Positions 25,888-32,918 of a stretch of 64,000 bases of DNA are shown here, in pieces. The stretch lies in NCBI GenBank assembly GCA_900078375.1, contig FLQS01000024.1:1-64000 (forward strand). Reading direction: 5' to 3'. Each line of letters starts with the position of its first letter. Positions within the stretch are counted from its first letter, which is position 1. This stretch comes from an uncultured Mycobacterium sp. GTDB taxonomy: Bacteria; Actinomycetota; Actinomycetes; Mycobacteriales; Mycobacteriaceae. The notes beneath the pieces are model-generated. The model ran no database searches, was not told the origin of the DNA, and saw only the letters and a program-made list of their open reading frames with translations. The translations under genes were made by a program, and so were the position numbers.

Positions 25888-27362
25888 GCGCTGGCTCCCA
25901 ACAGGCTGGAGATCGGTTCGGTGAACACTAGGTGTGGAACCTCCATCTCGCGGTCGCGTCCGTCCAGCGACTGGAACCGCACGGTGACCGACTTAGCGCC
26001 CTGTGTGGTAGCGGGTTGTTTGAGCGCCCAGGACCACAACACGATGACATGACCCAGATACGCCGCATCGAGCATCTCCACAGCCTCAGGCAGAGACAGC
26101 CGCCCACCGGCGTCGATAGCGCTGTTGATCATCTCCGACATCGCGGGCGCGTCGACCTGGGTGGTCAGCGCTGCGAAGCTGGACAGGTCGAGCTCGCCCT
26201 CAGCAGCCTGGGCGGGCTTAGGGTTGGACAAGTCGCCGATCCGGAAGCTCAGTGCGCCAACCGAACTGATGGTGTGGCGGGCCAGGGGCAGTTCGATGTC
26301 GAGGCGCGAGTCGGTGAGCGAGCTCTTGAGTAGGGTTCGGGCGGCGCCGATCGCGTCGCTCAGCTGACGGGCCACCCCGCGGCTCTGCTCCAGGGTCCCG
26401 AACGCGGTGAAGCGCTTGACCCGCTGGGCGCAGCGCTGCTGGATGCGCTCGACCTCATCGATCTGCTCGCCGACGAGCTCGAAGAAGCCCGCCATCACTT
26501 TGCGCAGCGCCGGGTCCAGGGCGGGCAGCGCGTGGGCGACCGCGGCGACGTCGGCTTCGAACTCGGCCCGCTGGTCGGGATCATTGATCATCCGCATAAA
26601 TGCGCGGTGGCTGTCGCGACCCTGGGAATCCCACGCGGTCTGGTAATCGGCGTACATCTGACGCTGCCGGTCGCGGTATTCCAGGTTGCTGTCGATCGGC
26701 TCGTCCAAGGCGGCGGTGGCCCGCTCGATCATGGTGCCGTACTGGCCGATGTCGGTGATCAGCCGTTCCATCTGCAAGGCGATGGCGTGGGCTTCGTCGT
26801 ACATGTCGGTCATGTCGACGTCGCCGGAGCGGTCGGCGAGGTCCTCGCCCCGTTCCAGCGCGTCGAGTTCGGCCTGCAGCGCCGCGATCTCGGCCTGGAT
26901 GCCGGCGCGGATCCGGACGGGGTCGTTGCCCACGCGCAGAGCGATCTGCTTGAGGCGGGCGGCGATGCCGTTGATCGACCCGCCGGTGGCGATGGTGTCC
27001 TGGCGGCGCAGTCCCCGCAGGAAGTCCAGGGCACGGCGGGCGTCCTGCGTCAGATAGCAGAGGTTGCGCTCGACGCCGGTGCGTTGGTCGGCCACCCGGT
27101 GTAGCCAGCCCTGGCTGGCCCAGCTCTTGATCAAGCCCAGGCCGGACTGTTCGCCGCCGGGCCGGCCGAGCTCGTCGAGGTCGCGTTCGAGGCGCACCAC
27201 GAGGTCGGTTTCACCGATCACGCCGTCGCTGAGGTGACGTTCCATCAGGGTGGCGTAACCGCCCAGGTTGAGCGTGGCCAGCAGCCGGATCGTGGGGGAG
27301 GCCTGGATGTCGCGATTGATTTCGAGAAGGTCAGCGGCCGACAAGGTGGTGTCGTCGTCCAC
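25884..27362 (-). CDS. jetA: JetA/MksF-type Wadjet kleisin-like subunit (DUF3375)
   Basis: This 492-residue protein fits DUF3375, the MukF-like kleisin of Wadjet. The start is GTG 27362, supported by GAGGGGG about 8 nt upstream; the frame is open further to 27509 but without a better site. It opens 'VDDDTTLSAADLLEINRDIQ', contains the N-terminal winged helix and long central helices ('AGIQAEIAALQAELDALERG'), and ends in a beta-rich domain 'LDGRDREMEVPHLVFTEPIS'. It is the first gene of the operon. Codons near its start are duplicated at 31023-31101. Confidence 0.88.
   Translation of the reverse strand: MDDDTTLSAADLLEINRDIQASPTIRLLATLNLGGYATLMERHLSDGVIGETDLVVRLERDLDELGRPGGEQSGLGLIKSWASQGWLHRVADQRTGVERNLCYLTQDARRALDFLRGLRRQDTIATGGSINGIAARLKQIALRVGNDPVRIRAGIQAEIAALQAELDALERGEDLADRSGDVDMTDMYDEAHAIALQMERLITDIGQYGTMIERATAALDEPIDSNLEYRDRQRQMYADYQTAWDSQGRDSHRAFMRMINDPDQRAEFEADVAAVAHALPALDPALRKVMAGFFELVGEQIDEVERIQQRCAQRVKRFTAFGTLEQSRGVARQLSDAIGAARTLLKSSLTDSRLDIELPLARHTISSVGALSFRIGDLSNPKPAQAAEGELDLSSFAALTTQVDAPAMSEMINSAIDAGGRLSLPEAVEMLDAAYLGHVIVLWSWALKQPATTQGAKSVTVRFQSLDGRDREMEVPHLVFTEPISSLLGASA
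27247..27325 (-). repeat. 79-bp repeat, copy within jetA
   Basis: This stretch of jetA (codons for roughly residues 13-39) matches 31023-31101 at 78 of 79 positions in the same orientation. The two copies are direct repeats enclosing about 3.7 kb. Confidence 0.92.
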
Positions 27363-28078
27363 GCCGTTTCCCCCTCGATGTAGTTGGTCGGACGCTCCAA
27401 GATAGGCCACCGCGCCGTCATCGGACGGCGCCGTCGACGGGTGTCGGGGGTGTGTTGAAAAAGGTCCGCCACAGGGGTCCCAGAAGTCCGTCTGCGCCTC
27501 TTTGGTCACACGCGGGGCGGGCGGCCGAAGGGCGCTGCTACGTGCGCGTGGTCGTCGGGACAGCAGCCTCGGGTCGTTTGCTGCGGTTGCTGAATCCGCA
27601 AAGACCTGGCGACGCCCAAAAGTCCGTAATCGCCACTCGCGCCGGTCATTCGATTCTTAAACCACCAATTTGTGCGCCACGCTCTACAGGGTTTGCCAGT
27701 AGATTTCTATGTGACAGTTGACACACCTGTGGGCGAGGCCCTAGGGTTGGCATTAATCAGATTTTTGACGATGGAATTAGAGCGGCTGTCGCGACAAAAT
27801 TCGAAACAGCTCACAAAGGATCTCCAATGGCGGCCCAAAAGCCATCACGCGAATTCGGGCCTTTCGCGCCCACTGCCAGCCCGCGGCAGTGGTGGTCGCA
27901 GCTCTAGTCTCGTTCCCCGCTGGATGTCGGTTGTGAGTATGCCAACCGTATCTGCAGCATAACGCCGGTGATCGGCTCCATTGCGCCCTGCCTTAGCACC
28001 TTGTGCGCACCGCGCGATCGAAAACTATCCCAACAGTAATTTGGGTCAGCTGGGAGCTGGCCTATTCAAACTTTGCGT
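27363..28078. other. Intergenic region upstream of the PGRS gene, patches of low GC
   Basis: About 715 bp without a supported gene. 27640-27830 and 28010-28078 are clearly more AT-rich than the surroundings. Short frames here lack codon bias. It probably holds the promoter of the PGRS gene and, on the other side, that of jetA. Confidence 0.5.
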
Positions 28079-28173
28079 TTGAAATTCATTTCAATGCGTG
28101 AAGAACGTCCAATGGTTGGTGTTCTTCCGGGGGGAGCGCGCCCGAGAACAATTTGGAACTGGGAATTCCAAAT
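28079..28173 (+). promoter_or_regulatory. Three inverted repeats in the PGRS leader
   Basis: Within 95 bp lie TTGAAAT-TC-ATTTCAA (28079-28094), GAAGAAC-N14-GTTCTTC (28100-28127) and ATTTGGAA-N7-TTCCAAAT (28151-28173). All arms are perfect. They end 70 bp before the start codon at 28244 and may be operators or RNA hairpins of a long leader. Confidence 0.55.
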
Positions 28174-28243
28174 CCACGATCGATCAAATTATCTGGCCGG
28201 ATACACGGCTCAACAATCATTAACTCGAATCAGGGGCAAGACA

Positions 28244-30019
28244 ATGAGAAATTACACCCTTCCTTGTGCAACGGGCATCGCGATGGCCGGTGCGGGCGTC
28301 GCGTTGGCGTTCGGAGCCGGTGCCGCGCAGGCCGCGCCTGCGTTCGCCCCACCTCTGTCACCAGCGGTTAGCGCTGAGTCAACGACTGGCCTTCAGTGCC
28401 TGATGGTGGGATCAGGATGTTCGGCCGTTAGTGGCCTCGAGGCCAACGCCTCCGCGTTCGCCCTGAACACCCCGACCCCGAACATGCTGGCCGCTGCGGT
28501 ATTCAGCCCCGGTGCTGTGAACCAACCGCTGTACGGCCTCATCGGCATTGCCGGACAGATCCCGATTGTGAACATTTTCATCGCCAACGGCACTAATGGT
28601 GCTGCGGGGTCGGGCGTCAAAGGTGGCAATGCCGGTCTGCTGATCGGCTACGGCGGTGTCGGTGGTACCGGGACAGCGGGACTGACCGGCGGCAACGGCG
28701 GTAACGGCGGCCTGTTCTTCGGCAGTGGTGGTGGCGGCGGTGCCGGCGGAACCAGTGCGGCTGGTGGCAACGGCGGAAATGCCGGGTCCCTGGCCCTCTT
28801 CGGCCACGGCGGTAGCGGCGGGACCGGCGGCAACGGCACGCTCGGCACCGCTGGCGGCGCAGGTAGCGGCACGGCTGCTAACGGCGTGACAGGCACTGCG
28901 GGCACGACGACGGGCGCGACCGGGCAGAACGGTGTGAACCCGACCCCCAGTGGTGATCCGGGCGTCGAGGGCCAGGCTGGCGCAACCAACCCTGTTACCG
29001 GCGGCAATGGCTTGCCCGGTACCGATGGCAATGGTGGCGGCGCCGGTGGCGCCGGTGGCGCCGCGGACGGCGCGGCACCCGTAACGACCGGTGGGAGCGG
29101 CGCTGCGGGCGGCAATGGCACTGCCGGCGCCAACGGTGGCGCCGGTGGCGCCGGTGGCGAAACGACGAACACGCAGGCCGGGGGATTGGCCAACGGTGGC
29201 AACGGTGCCAACGGTGGCAACGGCGGAACCGGTAACACCAACGGTGGTGCCGGTGGTGCCGGTGGTGCCGCGAGCAGTACCACGGGGGTCGGTACTGGCG
29301 GAACCGGTGGTAATGGCGGCAACGGTGGAACCGGTGCTGCAGGCCAGGCTGGCGGAAGCGGAAGTGCCGGCGGAGCCGGCACCAACGGAGCCGACGCCAC
29401 GAACGCCGGCGGCAACGGCACTGCGGGTGGACCCGCGGGCGCCGGTGGCAACGGTGGCATAGGCGGTCTCCTCGGTACTGGCGGTGCGGCCGGCAACGGT
29501 GGCACTGGCGGTACCGGCGGAACCGGTGGTGCAGGCCAGGCCGGCGGTAACGGCGGCGCGGGCGGCACGGGTGCTGCAGGCGGGACCGGCGGAGCCGGTG
29601 ACGCCGGCGGTAACGGCGGCGTCGGTGGTGACGGCGGAGCCGGCACAGGCGCCGGTGGAACTGGCGTCGGTGGCGTAGGTGGAACCGGCGGTTCGGGCGC
29701 TACAGGCGGTCCGGGTGGCACTGGTGGCACCGGTGGCACAGGCGGGACCGGGGGCACCGGTGGAACCGGCGCTGCAGGCGGGACCGGCGGAACCGGCGGG
29801 ACCGGCGCTGTAGCCGGAACTCCCGGTCGCGGCGGGCTATTCGGCCGCCCCGGACGTACCGGCACAACGGGTAGCACTGGCACCGCCGGCAACACCGGTG
29901 CAACCGGAGCAACCGGAACCAATGGTGCGACCGGCAACACCGGTGCAACCGGCGCTACCGGCGGCAGTGGGGCCAACGGCACCAACGGGGCCGACGGCGC
30001 TCACGGCGCATCGTCATAA
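28244..30019 (+). CDS. Secreted PGRS-type glycine-repeat protein lacking a PE domain
   Basis: This 591-residue protein starts at ATG 28244 after AGGGG. A Sec signal peptide ('[20 protein letters not shown]', cleavage after AQA near residue 31) replaces the PE domain. Residues about 32-120 are a non-repetitive segment with two cysteines and '[20 protein letters not shown]'. Then come about 400 residues of GGxGGx/GGTGG repeats as in PE_PGRS proteins, and a tail of about 20 strict Gly-x-y triplets, many GAT/GNT/GTN, resembling bacterial collagen-like repeats. It is probably exported and surface exposed. A hairpin terminator follows at 30064. Confidence 0.82.
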   Translation: MRNYTLPCATGIAMAGAGVALAFGAGAAQAAPAFAPPLSPAVSAESTTGLQCLMVGSGCSAVSGLEANASAFALNTPTPNMLAAAVFSPGAVNQPLYGLIGIAGQIPIVNIFIANGTNGAAGSGVKGGNAGLLIGYGGVGGTGTAGLTGGNGGNGGLFFGSGGGGGAGGTSAAGGNGGNAGSLALFGHGGSGGTGGNGTLGTAGGAGSGTAANGVTGTAGTTTGATGQNGVNPTPSGDPGVEGQAGATNPVTGGNGLPGTDGNGGGAGGAGGAADGAAPVTTGGSGAAGGNGTAGANGGAGGAGGETTNTQAGGLANGGNGANGGNGGTGNTNGGAGGAGGAASSTTGVGTGGTGGNGGNGGTGAAGQAGGSGSAGGAGTNGADATNAGGNGTAGGPAGAGGNGGIGGLLGTGGAAGNGGTGGTGGTGGAGQAGGNGGAGGTGAAGGTGGAGDAGGNGGVGGDGGAGTGAGGTGVGGVGGTGGSGATGGPGGTGGTGGTGGTGGTGGTGAAGGTGGTGGTGAVAGTPGRGGLFGRPGRTGTTGSTGTAGNTGATGATGTNGATGNTGATGATGGSGANGTNGADGAHGASS

Positions 30020-30063
30020 CCGGCTCGGCAGGGCCCCGATAAGAGGCCATTGCTGATCGGACG

Positions 30064-30095
30064 CTCGGGGCGTCGGCTACCGCCGGCGCCCCGAG
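30064..30095 (+). terminator. Hairpin terminator after the PGRS gene
   Basis: The perfect 9-bp arms CTCGGGGCG and CGCCCCGAG enclose a further small CGGC/GCCG stem. There is no U-tract, which is common for mycobacterial terminators. Confidence 0.6.
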
Positions 30096-30128
30096 TGCGA
30101 TGTCAAGCAATGAAGGAGGCTGAGACAC

Positions 30129-31024
30129 ATGGTGTTTCGGAACGGTGTGCAGGCGCCAGTCAATGGTGGGCATCCCCTGGTGGTTGCGGGGGCGTTGCCG
30201 AAACAGGATGTCGGCCGGTTGCTGCTGCACTGTGCTGATCGGCCCGGATTGGTGGCGGCCAACATCGTGTCGCTGGATCAGCATTCGGCCCAGCAGTCCG
30301 GTGGAATATTCTGCAGCGCACGATCTTTCACCTGCCCGACTTGTCCACTGCGCGCGACGCTTTGGAACGTGACTTCGCTGAGCGGGTGGCCTCACGGTTC
30401 AACATGGACTTCACGCTCACCGAGGCCGATCGGCCCAAACGGGTGGCGATCATGGCATCGACGGCTGACCACTGTCTTCTGGACCTGCTGTGGCGCAACC
30501 GCCGTGGCGAGCTGGACATGTCGGTTGCCATGGTGATTTCCAATCATCCGGACCTGGCCGATCAGGTGCGCCCGTTCGGCATCCCGTTCGTGCACGTGGC
30601 CGCTTCCAAAGACATTCGGGCACAAGCGGGACAACGTCAACTCGAGATGTTGCGCGGCAACGTTGATCTGGTGGTGCTTGCCCGCTACATGCAGATCCTC
30701 ACGCCGCATTTCCTCGCCGAGATCGGCTGTCCTCTTATCAACATTCATCACTCGTTCCTGCCCGCGTTCGTTGGTGCCGTACCGTACCGACGGGCGAAGG
30801 AGCGCGGCGTCAAGCTCGTCGGGGCGACCGCGCATTACGCGACCGAATCACTCGAGGAAGGACCCATCATCGAACAAGACGTCGTGCGAGTGGACCACCG
30901 CCATGACGTCGACGATCTGACCCGCCTCGGTGCTGACGTCGAGCGCGACGTGCTGTCACGTGCGGTCCTCTGGCACTGCCAGGACCGCATCATCCGATAC
31001 GACAATCAGACGATCGTCTTCTAG
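30129..31024 (+). pseudogene. purU: Broken formyltetrahydrofolate deformylase (purU)
   Basis: The start ATG 30129 has GAAGGAGG upstream and encodes 'DVGRLLLHCADRPGLVAA', the ACT domain of PurU. About ten residues expected between 'LVAA' and 'NIVSLDQH' are missing in frame. At 30311/30312 one base seems deleted (after TTC, ATG is expected but TG is present), shifting the frame; the rest continues in another frame from about 30314 to 31024 with an intact catalytic domain ('LINIHHSFLPAF', 'ATAHYATESLEEGPIIEQD'). The original frame would continue as nonsense to 30536. Unless a TTG at 30341 is used, no enzyme is made. Confidence 0.8.
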
Positions 31025-31101
31025 GGTGGCGTAACCGCCCAGGTTGAGCGTGGCCAGCGGCCGGATCGTGGGGGAGGCCTGGATGTCGCGATTGATTTCG
31101 A
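31023..31101 (-). repeat. 79-bp repeat, displaced copy of jetA sequence
   Basis: Matches 27247-27325 at 78 of 79 positions (A to G change in the middle) and begins inside the purU stop codon region. It encodes no start or stop for a jetA product here, so it is a dead fragment. Confidence 0.92.
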
Positions 31102-31178
31102 ACCAGTGGGACTTCGACGATGCGGTCTAGCGGCGCACTCTGCAAGCAACGTGCTAGCAGAATGCATGCGACCTGGCT

Positions 31179-31184
31179 TACGCT
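31179..31184 (+). promoter_or_regulatory. Possible -10 box of a leaderless vapBC transcript
   Basis: TACGCT fits the mycobacterial TANNNT -10 element and ends 7 nt before the GTG of the antitoxin gene, the spacing expected for a leaderless mRNA. No ribosome binding site is visible, in agreement. Confidence 0.45.
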
Positions 31185-31191
31185 CGATCGT

Positions 31192-31407
31192 GTGCGAACT
31201 CTGCATCTGCGCAACGTCCCCGACGACGTCATGGATCGACTCGAACGAATGGCGCGGGCGGCGAGTACATCGGTGACGGCCGTCGCGATCCGCGAACTCG
31301 ACGCTGCGACTCGCCGGGTCGACAACGCCGCGTTGATCGCCACCCTGCCCGATCTGGACCTGCCGACCGAAACCTTTGTCGAGCAGTTGGATTCCGAACG
31401 AAGGTGA
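31192..31407 (+). CDS. vapB: VapB-type antitoxin (FitA/ribbon-helix-helix-like)
   Basis: This 71-residue protein has 'RTLHLRNVPDDVMDRLERMARAASTSVTAVAIREL', an N-terminal ribbon-helix-helix DNA-binding domain, and a C-terminal toxin-neutralising tail 'TETFVEQLDSERR'. GTG 31192 was chosen because the RHH strand begins right there. The stop overlaps the toxin start by 4 nt. It should repress its own operon together with the toxin. Confidence 0.82.
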   Translation: MRTLHLRNVPDDVMDRLERMARAASTSVTAVAIRELDAATRRVDNAALIATLPDLDLPTETFVEQLDSERR

Positions 31408-31787
31408 TCGTCGTCGACGCGTCGGCGGCAGTCGCCGCGCTGCTGAATGACGGTCAGGCGCGCCGAATACTCGCTGTCGAATCTATTCATGCGCCACACC
31501 TGGTGGATGCGGAAGTGGTCAGCGTTTTGCGCCGGCAGGTCATCGCCGGCGTGCTGGCTCCAGACGCGGCACGCTTGGCCCTAAATGTCTGGAAAAGACT
31601 CGGTCTGATTCGTTACGCCGCTTCACCTCTCCTGGAACGTATCTGGGAACTTCGGTCCTCTTTCACCGCGTATGACGCGATGTATGTTGCTCTCTCGGAG
31701 AAGTTGGACTGCGCTCTCGTTACGGCCGACGCGCGGCTGTCCGGGGCGAACGGACCTCGGTGCGCCATCACCGTCGTCCCGCGGTGA
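31404..31787 (+). CDS. vapC: VapC-type PIN-domain toxin
   Basis: This 127-residue PIN-domain ribonuclease has acidic residues at expected places: D5 in 'MIVVDASAAVAALL', E38 in 'LVDAEVVSVLRR', D92 in 'TAYDAMYVALSE' and D106 in 'LVTADARLSG'. All four active-site acids appear present, so the toxin should be active. It is coupled to vapB and probably cleaves tRNA or rRNA like other mycobacterial VapC proteins. Confidence 0.85.
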   Translation: MIVVDASAAVAALLNDGQARRILAVESIHAPHLVDAEVVSVLRRQVIAGVLAPDAARLALNVWKRLGLIRYAASPLLERIWELRSSFTAYDAMYVALSEKLDCALVTADARLSGANGPRCAITVVPR

Positions 31788-31817
31788 GCGCTAGAGCCGG
31801 CGCTCGCACGCTCAGTG

Positions 31818-32258
31818 TCAGTCCACGAAGTCGATGCGGACGCTGATCGGATCGGACTGCAGCGCCTTGAAGGTGGCGGCCACGAGGGGCGACAGCAGCG
31901 GCGACGTCGCAAAGGTTCGCACTCGCGCCAGCGGGTCGTCGTCGGGGACGAAATGCGCAGTACCGCTTCGCCATCGATTTCCCTGCCGGATCCGAATTTT
32001 CGGGTCGGCGGCAACATTGAGTGCCCACCCGGACCGATGCCCGTGCTGGGAGATCACCCAAGCGCCGGTCGCGTCGAAACCGGCCGAAACGGGCACCGAG
32101 CGCCAGCCGCCCGATTTGCGGCCCATCGTCTGCAACTCTGTGGCGAATGTGGTGCGGACACCGAGGCGCCGCAGCAATGCGACCGCCGGGTTGGCGACGT
32201 ACCGGCCGACGATGCGTTCCCGGCGGAATTTTCGTAGTGCCTGATTGGGCGTAGTCAT
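31818..32258 (-). CDS. Deazaflavin-dependent reductase family protein (DUF385)
   Basis: This 146-residue split-barrel protein has 'TELQTMGRKSGGWRSVPVSAGFD' and 'AWVISQHGHRSGWALNVAADPKIRI', as in F420-dependent Ddn-like reductases. The start is ATG 32258. It is divergent from a TetR gene, with two operator-like sites in the 93-bp interval, so repression by that TetR is likely. It differs from the DUF385 protein at 17369-17851. Confidence 0.82.
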   Translation of the reverse strand: MTTPNQALRKFRRERIVGRYVANPAVALLRRLGVRTTFATELQTMGRKSGGWRSVPVSAGFDATGAWVISQHGHRSGWALNVAADPKIRIRQGNRWRSGTAHFVPDDDPLARVRTFATSPLLSPLVAATFKALQSDPISVRIDFVD

Positions 32259-32281
32259 GGCGGCTGCCTTTCCCCGATCAA

Positions 32282-32331
32282 GTAGACCGATCGATCTACC
32301 ACCGCTCACCATAGTAGACTGATCGGTATAG
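32282..32331. promoter_or_regulatory. Two TetR operator-like sites
   Basis: GTAGACCGATCGATCTAC (32282-32299) is a near-perfect 18-bp palindrome; GTAGACTGATCGGTATAG (32314-32331) is a related second copy. They are 32 bp apart (three helical turns) between the divergent reductase and tetR genes. Confidence 0.75.
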
Positions 32332-32351
32332 TGCAATGGACGGAGGTGGCG

Positions 32352-32918
32352 ATGTCTGCTCGGCAACGCTTGATCGACACCACGATCGCGCTCGTGCGGC
32401 GGCGTGGAGTGGGCAGCGCGAGCATTTCGCAGATCCTCGAACAGAGTGGCCTGGCGCGCCGCACCCTCTACCTGAATTTTCCGGACGGCAAGCCCGAATT
32501 AATCGCCGCGGCAACCGAATCCGCTGCTACAGGGTTCGCGTCCATGCTCGAAGGAATCGTCATAGAAGGCGACCCGGTCGCATCCGTCGAGGCGTTCGTG
32601 CGAGCCTGGGAGATAGCGCTGGCGGACAGCGACTACGGCGCCGGTTGTCCGATTGTGGCCGCCACGTTGGGCAGTTCGGAGGCGCCGGCCGCGGCCCAGG
32701 CGGCCGCCGACGCGTTCACGCAGTGGGTGCGACTCATTGCGCGGCCCGTCGAGCAAGCCGGGCTGGACCCCAGCTCTGCGGAGGATCTTGCGACCACCGT
32801 GGTCGCGACAATCGAAGGGGCCGTGATCATGTCGATGGCGGCTCGTTCCTCAGTCCCGCTGCAGCGGGCTGGGCGCGAGCTGGCGGTGCTGATCCGCGCG
32901 AAACTGGCCGCTATCTGA
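32352..32918 (+). CDS. TetR-family transcriptional regulator
   Basis: This 188-residue protein starts at ATG 32352 after GGAGG. The HTH is '[30 protein letters not shown]' (about residues 24-53). The C-terminal ligand domain contains '[10 protein letters not shown]' with a cysteine as in YcdC/LmrA-like regulators (TetR_C_33 type). It probably represses the divergent DUF385 gene and itself through the palindromes at 32282-32331. The 3' end overlaps the convergent mmpL by 8 bp. Confidence 0.9.
   Translation: MSARQRLIDTTIALVRRRGVGSASISQILEQSGLARRTLYLNFPDGKPELIAAATESAATGFASMLEGIVIEGDPVASVEAFVRAWEIALADSDYGAGCPIVAATLGSSEAPAAAQAAADAFTQWVRLIARPVEQAGLDPSSAEDLATTVVATIEGAVIMSMAARSSVPLQRAGRELAVLIRAKLAAI

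Noticed and set aside
27672..27962. Possible 96-codon gene upstream of the PGRS gene
   Set aside because: No codon bias, no ribosome binding site and composition changes within it; more likely an intergenic frame.
28648..29985. Long minus-strand Pro-rich frame (445 codons) opposite the PGRS gene
   Set aside because: It is the mirror of GGN/GGT glycine codons; the plus strand has a ribosome binding site, signal peptide and terminator, while this frame has none.
28700..30000. Repetitive DNA considered as a CRISPR array
   Set aside because: Repeats are in-frame GGx codon patterns of varying sequence without spacers of fixed length.
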